From assembly GCF_001401155.1 (NCBI RefSeq), contig NZ_LJRO01000313.1, positions 62,001-126,000 on the forward strand: a stretch of 64,000 bases of DNA, read 5' to 3'. Position 1 is the first letter of the stretch, and every line of letters starts with the position of its first letter. Positions 15,414 through 24,538 of the stretch are shown here, in pieces. The notes below the pieces were generated by a model that was not told the DNA's origin, did no database searches, and worked only from the letters and a program-made list of their open reading frames with translations. A program made the position numbers and the translations under genes. Source of the stretch: Pseudomonas tremae (GTDB taxonomy: Bacteria > Pseudomonadota > Gammaproteobacteria > Pseudomonadales > Pseudomonadaceae).

Positions 15414-16760
15414 ATGACCACTCCCACTGCAATTCGCCGACTCGATGCTGCTGACCCGGATTTCGCACGACATCTGGATCATCTGCTGAGCTGGGAGAGT
15501 GTGTCTGACGACTCGGTTAACCAGCGCGTGCTCGATATCATCAAGGCTGTGCGTGAGCGGGGCGATGCTGCGCTGGTCGAATTCACCCAGAAGTTCGACG
15601 GGCTGCAGGTTGCGTCGATGGCCGACCTGATTTTGCCGCGCGAACGTCTGGAACTGGCATTGACCCGCATCACACCGGTGCAGCGCGAAGCTCTTGAAAA
15701 GGCTGCGGAACGCGTGCGCAGCTACCACGAGAAGCAAAAGCAGGACTCCTGGAGCTACACCGAGGCCGATGGCACGGTACTGGGCCAGAAGGTCACGCCG
15801 CTCGATCGTGCAGGTCTTTATGTACCGGGAGGCAAGGCCTCTTACCCCTCGTCAGTGCTGATGAATGCCATCCCGGCGAAAGTTGCCGGTGTGACCGAAG
15901 TAGTGATGGTCGTGCCGACACCGCGTGGTGAAATCAACGAGTTGGTGCTGGCGGCAGCGTGCATCGCCGGTGTGGATCGCGTATTCACTATTGGTGGTGC
16001 GCAGGCCGTTGCGGCGTTGGCCTACGGTACTGAAAGCGTGCCGAAAGTCGACAAGGTCGTCGGCCCTGGCAATATCTATGTCGCCACGGCCAAGCGTCAT
16101 GTATTCGGTCAGGTCGGTATCGACATGATCGCGGGTCCGTCCGAGATTCTAGTGGTGTGCGACGGTCAGACCGACCCTGACTGGATCGCCATGGACCTGT
16201 TTTCCCAAGCCGAGCACGACGAAGACGCCCAGGCCATTCTGGTCAGCCCGGATGCCGAGTTCCTCGACAAGGTAGCCGTCAGCATCACCCGGCTGTTGCC
16301 GACGATGGACCGGGCGGCGATTGTCGAAACCTCGATCAATGGCCGTGGCGCGCTGATCAAGGTGGCGGACATGGCGCAAGCCATCGAAGTGGCAAACCGT
16401 ATCGCGCCTGAACACCTGGAGTTGTCCGTCGCCGACCCTGAAGCCTGGCTGCCGCATATTCGCCACGCGGGTGCGATCTTCATGGGGCGACACACCTCCG
16501 AGGCGCTGGGTGACTATTGCGCAGGCCCCAACCACGTGTTGCCGACTTCCGGCACGGCACGCTTCTCATCGCCACTGGGTGTGTATGATTTCCAGAAGCG
16601 CTCGTCGATCATCTATTGCTCGCCGCAGGGCGCCTCCGAGCTGGGCAAGACAGCGTCCGTACTGGCGCGTGGTGAGTCATTGAGCGGCCACGCCCGCAGC
16701 GCAGAATACCGAATCACTGACCCTGACTGGAAAGCTGGCAACATCGAGGACGGCAAATAA
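15414..16760 (+). CDS. hisD: Histidinol dehydrogenase
   Basis: HisD oxidises L-histidinol to L-histidine in two NAD-dependent steps using zinc. The 448-residue protein shows the signature IDMIAGPSEILVV, the zinc/catalytic-region FSQAEHDEDAQA and RIAPEHLEL with its catalytic Glu-His pair. It is slightly longer than the E. coli enzyme (434). The stop overlaps the hisC start (TAATG), so the last two enzymes are translationally coupled. Confidence 0.98.
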   Translation: MTTPTAIRRLDAADPDFARHLDHLLSWESVSDDSVNQRVLDIIKAVRERGDAALVEFTQKFDGLQVASMADLILPRERLELALTRITPVQREALEKAAERVRSYHEKQKQDSWSYTEADGTVLGQKVTPLDRAGLYVPGGKASYPSSVLMNAIPAKVAGVTEVVMVVPTPRGEINELVLAAACIAGVDRVFTIGGAQAVAALAYGTESVPKVDKVVGPGNIYVATAKRHVFGQVGIDMIAGPSEILVVCDGQTDPDWIAMDLFSQAEHDEDAQAILVSPDAEFLDKVAVSITRLLPTMDRAAIVETSINGRGALIKVADMAQAIEVANRIAPEHLELSVADPEAWLPHIRHAGAIFMGRHTSEALGDYCAGPNHVLPTSGTARFSSPLGVYDFQKRSSIIYCSPQGASELGKTASVLARGESLSGHARSAEYRITDPDWKAGNIEDGK

Positions 16761-17812
16761 TGAGTAAATTCTGGAGCCCTTTCGTCAGCAGTCTCGTGCC
16801 TTACGTGCCGGGCGAGCAACCGAAGCTGAGCAAGCTGGTCAAGCTCAACACCAACGAGAACCCCTACGGTCCGTCGCCCAAGGCTATCGAGGCCATGCGT
16901 GCGGTGCTGACCGACGACTTGCGTCTGTATCCCGACCCCAATAGCGACCTGCTCAAGCACGCTGTTGCCGGTTATTACGGCGTTCAGCCCAATCAGGTAT
17001 TTCTCGGCAACGGCTCCGATGAGGTGCTGGCGCACATCTTTCACGCGTTGTTCCAGCACGACGCGCCGCTGCTGTTTCCGGATATCAGCTACAGCTTCTA
17101 TCCGGTTTATTGCGGCCTGTATGGCATTGGTTACGAAACGGTGGCGCTGGACGAGCAGTTTCAGATCCGTGCCGAAGACTACGCCCGGCCGAACGCCGGG
17201 ATCATCTTCCCCAACCCGAATGCACCCACCGGTTGCCTGCTGGGTCTGGACAAGGTCGAGCAGATCATCAAGGCCAGCCCGGACTCTGTGGTCGTCGTTG
17301 ACGAAGCGTATATAGACTTCGGTGGCGAGACTGCGATCACGCTGGTCGATCGTTATCCCAATTTGCTGGTCACCCAGACCTTGTCCAAATCGCGCTCGCT
17401 GGCCGGTCTGCGCGTAGGTCTCGCGGTAGGGCATCCCGACCTGATAGAGGCGTTGGAGCGGGTCAAGAACAGCTTCAACTCGTACCCGCTGGACCGTATG
17501 GCCAACGCAGGTGGCGCGGCAGCTTTCGACGACCGCGAGCATTTCGAGTCAACGCGCGACAAGGTCATCGAAAGTCGTGAAGCGCTGGTCGAGCAGTTGC
17601 AGGGCAAAGGCTTTGAAGTGTTGCCCTCGGCTGCCAACTTCATCTTTGCCCGCCATCCGCAACACGACGCTGCTGCGCTGGCTGCAAAGCTGCGCGAGCA
17701 GGGCGTGATCGTGCGCCACTTCAAGCAGCAACGTATTGCCCAGTTTCTGCGTATCAGCATTGGTACGCCAGAGCAGCATCAGGCTTTGCTGGAGGGCCTG
17801 AGCGGGATTTAA
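16760..17812 (+). CDS. hisC: Histidinol-phosphate aminotransferase
   Basis: HisC is a PLP enzyme that transaminates imidazole-acetol phosphate to histidinol phosphate. The 350 residues have the fold type I pattern: KLNTNENPYGPS near the N-terminus, LGNGSDEV, the Asp of VVDEAYIDF that contacts PLP nitrogen, and the Schiff-base lysine in TLSKSRSLAGLRVG. The gene overlaps hisD by one base. Convergent algW follows 124 bases downstream across a stable hairpin. Confidence 0.97.
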   Translation: MSKFWSPFVSSLVPYVPGEQPKLSKLVKLNTNENPYGPSPKAIEAMRAVLTDDLRLYPDPNSDLLKHAVAGYYGVQPNQVFLGNGSDEVLAHIFHALFQHDAPLLFPDISYSFYPVYCGLYGIGYETVALDEQFQIRAEDYARPNAGIIFPNPNAPTGCLLGLDKVEQIIKASPDSVVVVDEAYIDFGGETAITLVDRYPNLLVTQTLSKSRSLAGLRVGLAVGHPDLIEALERVKNSFNSYPLDRMANAGGAAAFDDREHFESTRDKVIESREALVEQLQGKGFEVLPSAANFIFARHPQHDAAALAAKLREQGVIVRHFKQQRIAQFLRISIGTPEQHQALLEGLSGI

Positions 17813-17851
17813 GGGGTAGCGCCGATCAGCCCTGAAACGGGGCCTTCAGGC

Positions 17852-17877
17852 TTCTGCCCGCTGGTTAGCGGGCAGAA
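17852..17877. terminator. Hairpin between convergent hisC and algW
   Basis: An 11-bp perfect stem (TTCTGCCCGCT / AGCGGGCAGAA) with GGTT loop lies 40 bases after hisC and 59 bases after the algW stop. It has no long T-run on either side, so it may act as a mRNA end hairpin for both transcripts. Confidence 0.5.
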
Positions 17878-17936
17878 TCAAAAGCGGGTTTGTGCACAAC
17901 ACCAAGCGCGGAGCATGGGCTTCAGCCGCTAGCGCA

Positions 17937-19097
<1,161 letters not shown>

Positions 19098-19208
19098 TGA
19101 ACAAGTCCTGATGGTTGCGGGCGCAGAAAGTTTAGCCACGGGTGCGCCATAATGGCGGGCATTATACGAGTACAACGCAGCTCTGAACTGCATATTTAGG
19201 AGTCTTTT

Positions 19209-19967
19209 ATGGCTGTTGCTCTCAGCACTCTGGTCGAAGAAGCCGACCGCTATCTGAACAGCGCCCGGATTCAGGATTACTGCCCCAACGGTCTTCAGGT
19301 CGAGGGGCGCCCGCAGGTCATGCGCATCGTCAGTGGCGTGACGGCCAGCCAGGCATTGCTGGACGCCGCGGTCGACGCCCAGGCGGATCTGATCCTGGTC
19401 CATCACGGTTATTTCTGGAAGGGCGAAAACCCCTGTGTCGTCGGCATGAAACAGCGTCGCCTGAAGACCTTGCTCAAGCACGACATCAGTCTGCTGGCCT
19501 ATCACCTGCCGCTGGATGTGCATCCTGAGGTGGGCAATAACGTGCAACTCGCCCGTCAGCTGGACATTACGGTCGAAGGGCCGCTTGATCCGGAAAACGC
19601 GCGCGTTGTCGGACTGGTCGGTTCCTTGGCAGAGCCCATGACCCCGCGTGATTTCGCCCGTCGTGTACAGGATGCGCTGGGGCGCGAGCCGTTGCTTGTG
19701 GAGGGCAGCCCGATGGTTCGTCGTGTCGGCTGGTGCACCGGAGGCGGGCAGGGCTATATCGATCAGGCGGTGCTGGAGGGCGTGGACCTTTTTCTCAGTG
19801 GCGAAGCGTCGGAGCAGACCTTTCACAGTGCTCGGGAAAACGACATCAGTTTTATCGCCGCCGGTCATCACGCTACTGAGCGCTATGGTGTTCAGGCGCT
19901 GGGGGATTATCTGGCTCGCCGTTTCGCCCTGGAGCATATCTTCATCGACTGCCCGAACCCGATCTGA
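19209..19967 (+). CDS. NIF3/DUF34 family metal-binding protein
   Basis: This 252-residue protein belongs to the NIF3 family (E. coli YbgI type; sometimes labelled GTP cyclohydrolase 1 type 2), which forms toroidal hexamers with a di-metal site. Visible metal-ligand motifs are LILVHHGYFWKG near residue 60 and AGHHATERYGVQAL near residue 220, plus the N-terminal DYCPNGLQVEG. GGAG lies upstream of the ATG. It is divergent from algW and precedes cysD, as in other pseudomonads. Its physiological reaction is not settled, and I do not assign one. Confidence 0.9.
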   Translation: MAVALSTLVEEADRYLNSARIQDYCPNGLQVEGRPQVMRIVSGVTASQALLDAAVDAQADLILVHHGYFWKGENPCVVGMKQRRLKTLLKHDISLLAYHLPLDVHPEVGNNVQLARQLDITVEGPLDPENARVVGLVGSLAEPMTPRDFARRVQDALGREPLLVEGSPMVRRVGWCTGGGQGYIDQAVLEGVDLFLSGEASEQTFHSARENDISFIAAGHHATERYGVQALGDYLARRFALEHIFIDCPNPI

Positions 19968-19988
19968 CTGATCAATCAGCGGGGCATA

Positions 19989-20030
19989 TGCATAGATCGT
20001 TTCGATCTAGATGCATCGCTGAATAGCGAT
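19989..20030. promoter_or_regulatory. Two adjacent palindromes upstream of cysD
   Basis: An imperfect palindrome at 19989-20015 (TGCAT-AGATCG-TTT-CGATCT-AG-ATGCA) is directly followed by a perfect hairpin ATCGCT-GAAT-AGCGAT (20015-20030). They lie about 80-120 bases before the cysD ATG. They may be the NIF3 transcription end or part of the cysDN control region; no T-run follows, and I cannot match them to a known CysB site. Confidence 0.4.
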
Positions 20031-20111
20031 ATCACGCATGTTAAAGTGCCCGGCTCGAATACGGCCCGCAGGCCGCCCCGGTTTTCCGGCCCATAACGAA
20101 CGTGAGTAGCC

Positions 20112-21029
20112 ATGGTTGACAAACTGACGCATCTGAAACAGCTGGAGGCGGAAAGCATCCACATCATCCGCGAGGTCGCCGCCGAGTTCGATAACCCGGT
20201 GATGCTGTACTCGATCGGCAAGGATTCGGCCGTGATGCTGCACCTGGCGCGCAAGGCATTCTTCCCTGGCAAACTGCCGTTTCCGGTCATGCACGTCGAT
20301 ACACGCTGGAAATTCCAGGAGATGTATCGCTTCCGTGACCAGATGGTCGAAGAGATGGGCCTGGACCTGATCACCCATATCAACCCCGACGGCGTGGCGC
20401 AGGGTATCAACCCGTTCACCCACGGCAGTGCCAAGCACACCGACATCATGAAGACCGAGGGCCTCAAGCAGGCGCTGGACAAGCATGGTTTCGACGCCGC
20501 ATTCGGCGGTGCCCGTCGCGACGAAGAGAAGTCCCGGGCCAAGGAGCGCGTTTATTCGTTCCGTGACAGCAAGCACCGTTGGGACCCTAAAAACCAGCGT
20601 CCCGAGCTGTGGAATGTTTATAACGGCAACGTCAACAAGGGCGAGTCGATCCGTGTGTTCCCGCTGTCCAACTGGACCGAGCTGGACATCTGGCAGTACA
20701 TCTACCTCGAAGGCATCCCGATCGTGCCGCTGTATTTCGCCGCCGAACGCGATGTGATCGAGAAGAACGGCACGCTGATCATGATCGACGACGATCGGAT
20801 CCTCGAGCATCTGACCGATGAAGAGAAGTCGCGCATCGTCAAGAAAAAGGTCCGCTTCCGTACGCTGGGCTGCTACCCGCTGACCGGTGCAGTCGAGTCC
20901 GATGCGACCAGCCTGACCGATATCATCCAGGAAATGCTGCTGACGCGAACTTCCGAACGCCAGGGCCGGGTCATTGACCATGACGGCGCCGGCTCGATGG
21001 AAGAAAAGAAACGTCAGGGTTATTTCTAA
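20112..21029 (+). CDS. cysD: Sulfate adenylyltransferase subunit 2
   Basis: CysD is the catalytic adenylyltransferase subunit of ATP sulfurylase, which activates sulfate to APS together with the GTPase CysN. The 305-residue protein has the PP-loop nucleotide motif SIGKDSAVMLHLARKA (about 37-52), the AFGGARRDEEKSRAKER block and DIWQYI near 195. It is 12 bases upstream of the cysNC gene and separated from it by a GGAGG ribosome site. Usually controlled by CysB and sulfur limitation. Confidence 0.98.
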   Translation: MVDKLTHLKQLEAESIHIIREVAAEFDNPVMLYSIGKDSAVMLHLARKAFFPGKLPFPVMHVDTRWKFQEMYRFRDQMVEEMGLDLITHINPDGVAQGINPFTHGSAKHTDIMKTEGLKQALDKHGFDAAFGGARRDEEKSRAKERVYSFRDSKHRWDPKNQRPELWNVYNGNVNKGESIRVFPLSNWTELDIWQYIYLEGIPIVPLYFAAERDVIEKNGTLIMIDDDRILEHLTDEEKSRIVKKKVRFRTLGCYPLTGAVESDATSLTDIIQEMLLTRTSERQGRVIDHDGAGSMEEKKRQGYF

Positions 21030-21041
21030 GGAGGATGTCAC

Positions 21042-22940
21042 ATGTCGCATCAATCTGATTTGATCAGCGAGGACATCCTCGCCTATCTGGGCCAGCACGA
21101 ACGCAAGGAAATGCTGCGCTTTCTAACCTGTGGCAACGTCGATGACGGCAAGAGCACGCTGATCGGGCGTCTGCTGCACGACTCGAAGATGATCTACGAA
21201 GATCACCTGGAAGCCATTACCCGTGACTCGAAGAAGTCCGGCACTACCGGCGACGATGTCGATCTGGCGTTGTTGGTGGATGGCCTTCAGGCCGAGCGGG
21301 AGCAGGGCATCACTATCGATGTGGCTTATCGCTATTTCTCCACGGCGAAGCGCAAGTTCATCATTGCCGACACGCCCGGCCACGAGCAATACACCCGTAA
21401 CATGGCCACCGGCGCGTCGACCTGCGACTTAGCGATCATCCTCGTGGATGCGCGCTATGGCGTGCAGACCCAGACGCGTCGTCACAGCTATATCGCGTCG
21501 CTGCTGGGCATCAAGCACATCGTCGTGGCCATCAACAAGATGGACCTCAACGGCTTCGATGAAAGCGTGTTCGAGTCGATCAAGGCTGATTACCTGAAGT
21601 TCGCTGAAGGCATCGCCTTCAAGCCGACCACGATGGCCTTTGTGCCGATGTCGGCGCTTAAAGGCGACAACGTGGTGAACAAGAGCGAACGGTCGCCTTG
21701 GTATACCGGTCAGTCGCTGATGGAAATCCTTGAAACCGTCGAAATCGCCAACGACCGTAATTACACCGACCTGCGCTTCCCGGTGCAGTACGTCAACCGC
21801 CCGAACCTCAATTTCCGTGGTTTCGCCGGCACGCTCGCCAGCGGCATCGTGCACAAGGGCGACGAGATCGTGGTGCTGCCTTCAGGCAAAAGCAGCCGCG
21901 TGAAGTCCATTGTCACGTTCGAAGGCGAGCTGGAACAGGCGGGGCCGGGTCAAGCCGTGACGCTGACCATGGAAGACGAAATCGATATTTCTCGCGGCGA
22001 CCTGTTGGTGCATGCCGACAATGTCCCGCAGGTCAGCGATGCGTTCGACGCCATGCTGGTATGGATGGCTGAAGAACCGATGCTGCCGGGCAAGAAATAC
22101 GACATCAAGCGCGCTACCAGCTATGTGCCGGGCTCGATTGCCAGCATCACCCATCGGGTCGATGTGAACACGCTGGCAGAAGGCCCTGCCAGCTCGTTGC
22201 AGTTGAACGAGATCGGTCGTGTCAAAGTCAGCCTGGACGCGCCTATCGCGCTGGATGGTTACAGCAGCAACCGCACCACGGGCTCGTTTATCGTTATCGA
22301 TCGCCTGACCAATGGCACTGTCGCGGCAGGCATGATCATCGCCAAGCCTGTGTCGGGCGGCGGTTCGCAGCATCATGGCGAGCTGGCTCACGTTTCTACC
22401 GAGGAGCGTGCACAGCGTTTCGGTCAGCAGCCAGCCACCGTGCTGTTCAGTGGCTTGTCTGGCGCGGGCAAAAGCACGCTGGCGTACGCGGTCGAGCGCA
22501 AGCTGTTCGACATGGGCCGTGCGGTGTTCGTGCTGGACGGCCAGAACCTGCGTCATGACCTGAACAAGGGCTTGCCGCAGGATCGCGCCGGTCGTACCGA
22601 AAACTGGAGCCGTGCCGCCCACGTGGCGCGTCAGTTCAATGAAGCGGGGCTGCTGACACTGGCTGCCTTTGTCGCGCCGGATGCCGAGGGGCGCGAGCGT
22701 GCCAAGGCGCTGATCGGCAAGGATCGTCTGATCACCGTTTATGTTCAGGCATCCCCGACTGTCTGCCGTGAACGTGACCCGCAAGGCCTGTACGCTGCTG
22801 ATGGCGACAACATTCCTGGTGAGTCCTTCCCGTATGACGTGCCACTGAATGCCGATCTGGTGGTCGATACGCAGACACTCAGCGTGGAAGAAAGCGTCAG
22901 GCAGGTGCTGGACCTGCTGCGTAGCCGCGGCGCGATCTAG
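21042..22940 (+). CDS. cysNC: Fused sulfate adenylyltransferase subunit 1 / APS kinase
   Basis: One 632-residue chain carries two enzymes. Residues about 1-440 are CysN, an EF-Tu-like GTPase (P-loop GNVDDGKST, switch II DTPGHEQYTRNM, NKMD guanine motif) that drives ATP sulfurylase. Residues about 450-632 are APS kinase (P-loop GLSGAGKST, LDGQNLRHDLN, FVAPDAEGRERAK) that makes PAPS. The fusion is standard in pseudomonads. Together with cysD it converts sulfate to PAPS for assimilation or sulfation. REP repeats follow. Confidence 0.98.
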   Translation: MSHQSDLISEDILAYLGQHERKEMLRFLTCGNVDDGKSTLIGRLLHDSKMIYEDHLEAITRDSKKSGTTGDDVDLALLVDGLQAEREQGITIDVAYRYFSTAKRKFIIADTPGHEQYTRNMATGASTCDLAIILVDARYGVQTQTRRHSYIASLLGIKHIVVAINKMDLNGFDESVFESIKADYLKFAEGIAFKPTTMAFVPMSALKGDNVVNKSERSPWYTGQSLMEILETVEIANDRNYTDLRFPVQYVNRPNLNFRGFAGTLASGIVHKGDEIVVLPSGKSSRVKSIVTFEGELEQAGPGQAVTLTMEDEIDISRGDLLVHADNVPQVSDAFDAMLVWMAEEPMLPGKKYDIKRATSYVPGSIASITHRVDVNTLAEGPASSLQLNEIGRVKVSLDAPIALDGYSSNRTTGSFIVIDRLTNGTVAAGMIIAKPVSGGGSQHHGELAHVSTEERAQRFGQQPATVLFSGLSGAGKSTLAYAVERKLFDMGRAVFVLDGQNLRHDLNKGLPQDRAGRTENWSRAAHVARQFNEAGLLTLAAFVAPDAEGRERAKALIGKDRLITVYVQASPTVCRERDPQGLYAADGDNIPGESFPYDVPLNADLVVDTQTLSVEESVRQVLDLLRSRGAI

Positions 22941-22987
22941 TTCTGCCGGTTGACAGGCCGGTAGTCTCTAGCGTCTGTACTGGCGCC

Positions 22988-23073
22988 TTGGCGAGCAAGC
23001 TCACTCCCACACACAATCTTGTGGGAGTGGGCTTGGCGACGAACTGCTGTAGGAGCGGACTTGTCCGCGAACT
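22988..23073. repeat. Cluster of three REP elements (BIME-like)
   Basis: An inverted REP (22988-23012) and a direct REP (about 23020-23043) face each other across CACAATCT; both carry the core GTGGGAGTG plus GCTTG. A third, more diverged copy (TGTAGGAGCGGACTTGTCCGCGAA) lies at 23049-23073. This is the usual form of P. fluorescens/P. syringae REP sequences, which are spread by a domesticated RAYT transposase and sit in intergenic space. The rest of 22941-23226 shows nothing else. Confidence 0.8.
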
Positions 23074-23226
23074 GCCGGGAACCGGCAGCAACATAGGTGT
23101 CTACGGCACATCAGGCACAACCAAGGTGGCTCGTTTCAGGGCCGCTTCGCAGCCCATCGCAGCCGTCGTAACCTCCTGAAGTTCCCACGCCCTGCGAACA
23201 GCAGCCGATGCAGTTTTTACTTTCAC

Positions 23227-23266
23227 AAAAAAGCCCGTCGCGGATGTTCTCTGCGGCGGGCTTTTG
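23227..23266. terminator. Bidirectional terminator between cysNC and zapG
   Basis: An A-tract plus AAGCCCGTCGC pairs with GCGGCGGGCTT plus T-tract (one mismatch region in the loop side). Both strands end in a run of T, so it can serve the convergent cysNC and zapG transcripts. Confidence 0.85.
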
Positions 23267-23280
23267 CGTTGCGGTAACGC

Positions 23281-23724
23281 TTACTTTTTCAAACCGTAAT
23301 GCTCGTCGAGCATGCCAGGAGAATTAGGCGACTTGGGCGCGTAATCCTTCGGCGTTTCGGTATCGCGCGGAGGGGTCAGGCGGTCGCGATGATCGCGGTG
23401 CGCATGATTGGCCTCTGGGTGCAGGGCTGCGAGCAGGCGCTGGCGTGTCAGCTCGTCAAGCGCCAGGCGGTTGGCGCCCTCGGCAAGGTGTTCCTGAACA
23501 TCCTGATAGCTCTGCGAAAGCTTTTGCACCAGGTTGGCCGTGCTGTTGAAATGCGTGACTACCTCGTTCTGATAGGTATCGAAACGTTCCTGAATGTTGT
23601 CCAGCTGGCGCTGGGTGCTGTTCGGAACGGTGTTGGGCAGCAGGCGTGCCACCAGGAAACCAATGACGACACCTGCCACCAGGGCGAGTGTCGGCAACAA
23701 CCAGACTAAGAGCGAGTGTTCCAC
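23281..23724 (-). CDS. zapG: ZapG/YhcB, DUF1043 membrane protein
   Basis: This 147-residue protein has one N-terminal transmembrane helix (about 6-29, WLLPTLALVAGVVIGFLVARLL) followed by a cytoplasmic coiled coil (about 35-95) and a Pro-rich polar tail. That is the DUF1043 (YhcB) architecture; the family is tied to cell division and to coordination of cell-wall and outer-membrane synthesis in E. coli and Vibrio. It stands alone between two plus-strand genes. No catalytic residues are expected. Confidence 0.88.
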   Translation of the reverse strand: MEHSLLVWLLPTLALVAGVVIGFLVARLLPNTVPNSTQRQLDNIQERFDTYQNEVVTHFNSTANLVQKLSQSYQDVQEHLAEGANRLALDELTRQRLLAALHPEANHAHRDHRDRLTPPRDTETPKDYAPKSPNSPGMLDEHYGLKK

Positions 23725-23869
23725 GAGTCCTTCCTCTATAAACGGCTTTGCTTTACGTTAACGGCTCGAACCTGCGCTGTATACCCGCGACGTGTCGTTG
23801 ATATGCAAGTCGCAGACAATCAGCTAGACGAGTCGACCCATTTCGAGGTCACGGAGTTCTGTTTTGCTC

Positions 23870-24499
23870 ATGCGTGAAACCCCATTATTTATCGATGGCC
23901 CAGAAGGCCAGCTCGAAGCGTTGTATCAGGATGTGCCCGACGCTCGAGGCGTTGCGCTGATCTGTCATCCTAACCCGATCCAGGGCGGAACGATGCTCAA
24001 TAAAGTCGTGTCGACGTTGCAGCGTACCGCACGGGACCAGGGCCTTATCACGTTACGCTTCAATTATCGCGGCGTGGGTGCCAGTGCCGGTACCTCGGTT
24101 GCCGGGCCTGGCGAGATCGATGATGCTCAGGCCGCAGCTCAATGGTTAAGAGCGCAACACCCTGATCTGCCAATGACGCTGTTCGGCTTTTCGTTCGGCG
24201 GTTATGTTGCCGCAAATCTGGGCGGAAGGCTCGAGGCGCAGGGTGAAAAACTGACGCACCTGTTTCTGATTGCGGCAGCGGCCTCACGGCTCGAGGATCA
24301 AAGTGTGCTGCCACAGACCTGCCCGCTGACGATCATTCAGCCAGAGGCTGATGAAGTCATTGACCCTGAAACGGTTTATGCGTGGTCTGCCGCGTTGCAG
24401 CGCCCCCATGAGCTGCTGAAAGTGGCAGAATGCGGACACTTTTTTCACGGCAAGCTGACTGATCTGAAAGATCTGCTCTTGCCGCGACTTCCCAACTGA
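23870..24499 (+). CDS. Alpha/beta hydrolase, YtmA/CocE-like small type
   Basis: A cytoplasmic alpha/beta-hydrolase of about 209 residues. Visible elements are the oxyanion-region CHPNPIQGGTMLNKVV, RFNYRGVGASAG, the nucleophile elbow FGFSFGGYVA (Ser), a late Asp (EADEVIDP) and the final His (ECGHFFHGKL). No signal peptide. The ATG at 23870 gives MRETPLF; a TTG two codons upstream (23864) has a better spaced GGAG (7 bases), so that start is also possible. It lies 39 bases before trpS and may be co-transcribed. The substrate is unknown. Confidence 0.85.
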   Translation: MRETPLFIDGPEGQLEALYQDVPDARGVALICHPNPIQGGTMLNKVVSTLQRTARDQGLITLRFNYRGVGASAGTSVAGPGEIDDAQAAAQWLRAQHPDLPMTLFGFSFGGYVAANLGGRLEAQGEKLTHLFLIAAAASRLEDQSVLPQTCPLTIIQPEADEVIDPETVYAWSAALQRPHELLKVAECGHFFHGKLTDLKDLLLPRLPN

Positions 24500-24538
24500 T
24501 TGCAGCCCGTATTGCATCCTTTAGATAAGCGACTTGCC

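Noticed and set aside
19098..19937. A 280-codon upstream extension of the algW frame on the minus strand
   Set aside because: It lies opposite the NIF3 gene, has no family features, and the AlgW membrane anchor begins at the ATG at 19097; long antisense frames are common in GC-rich genes.
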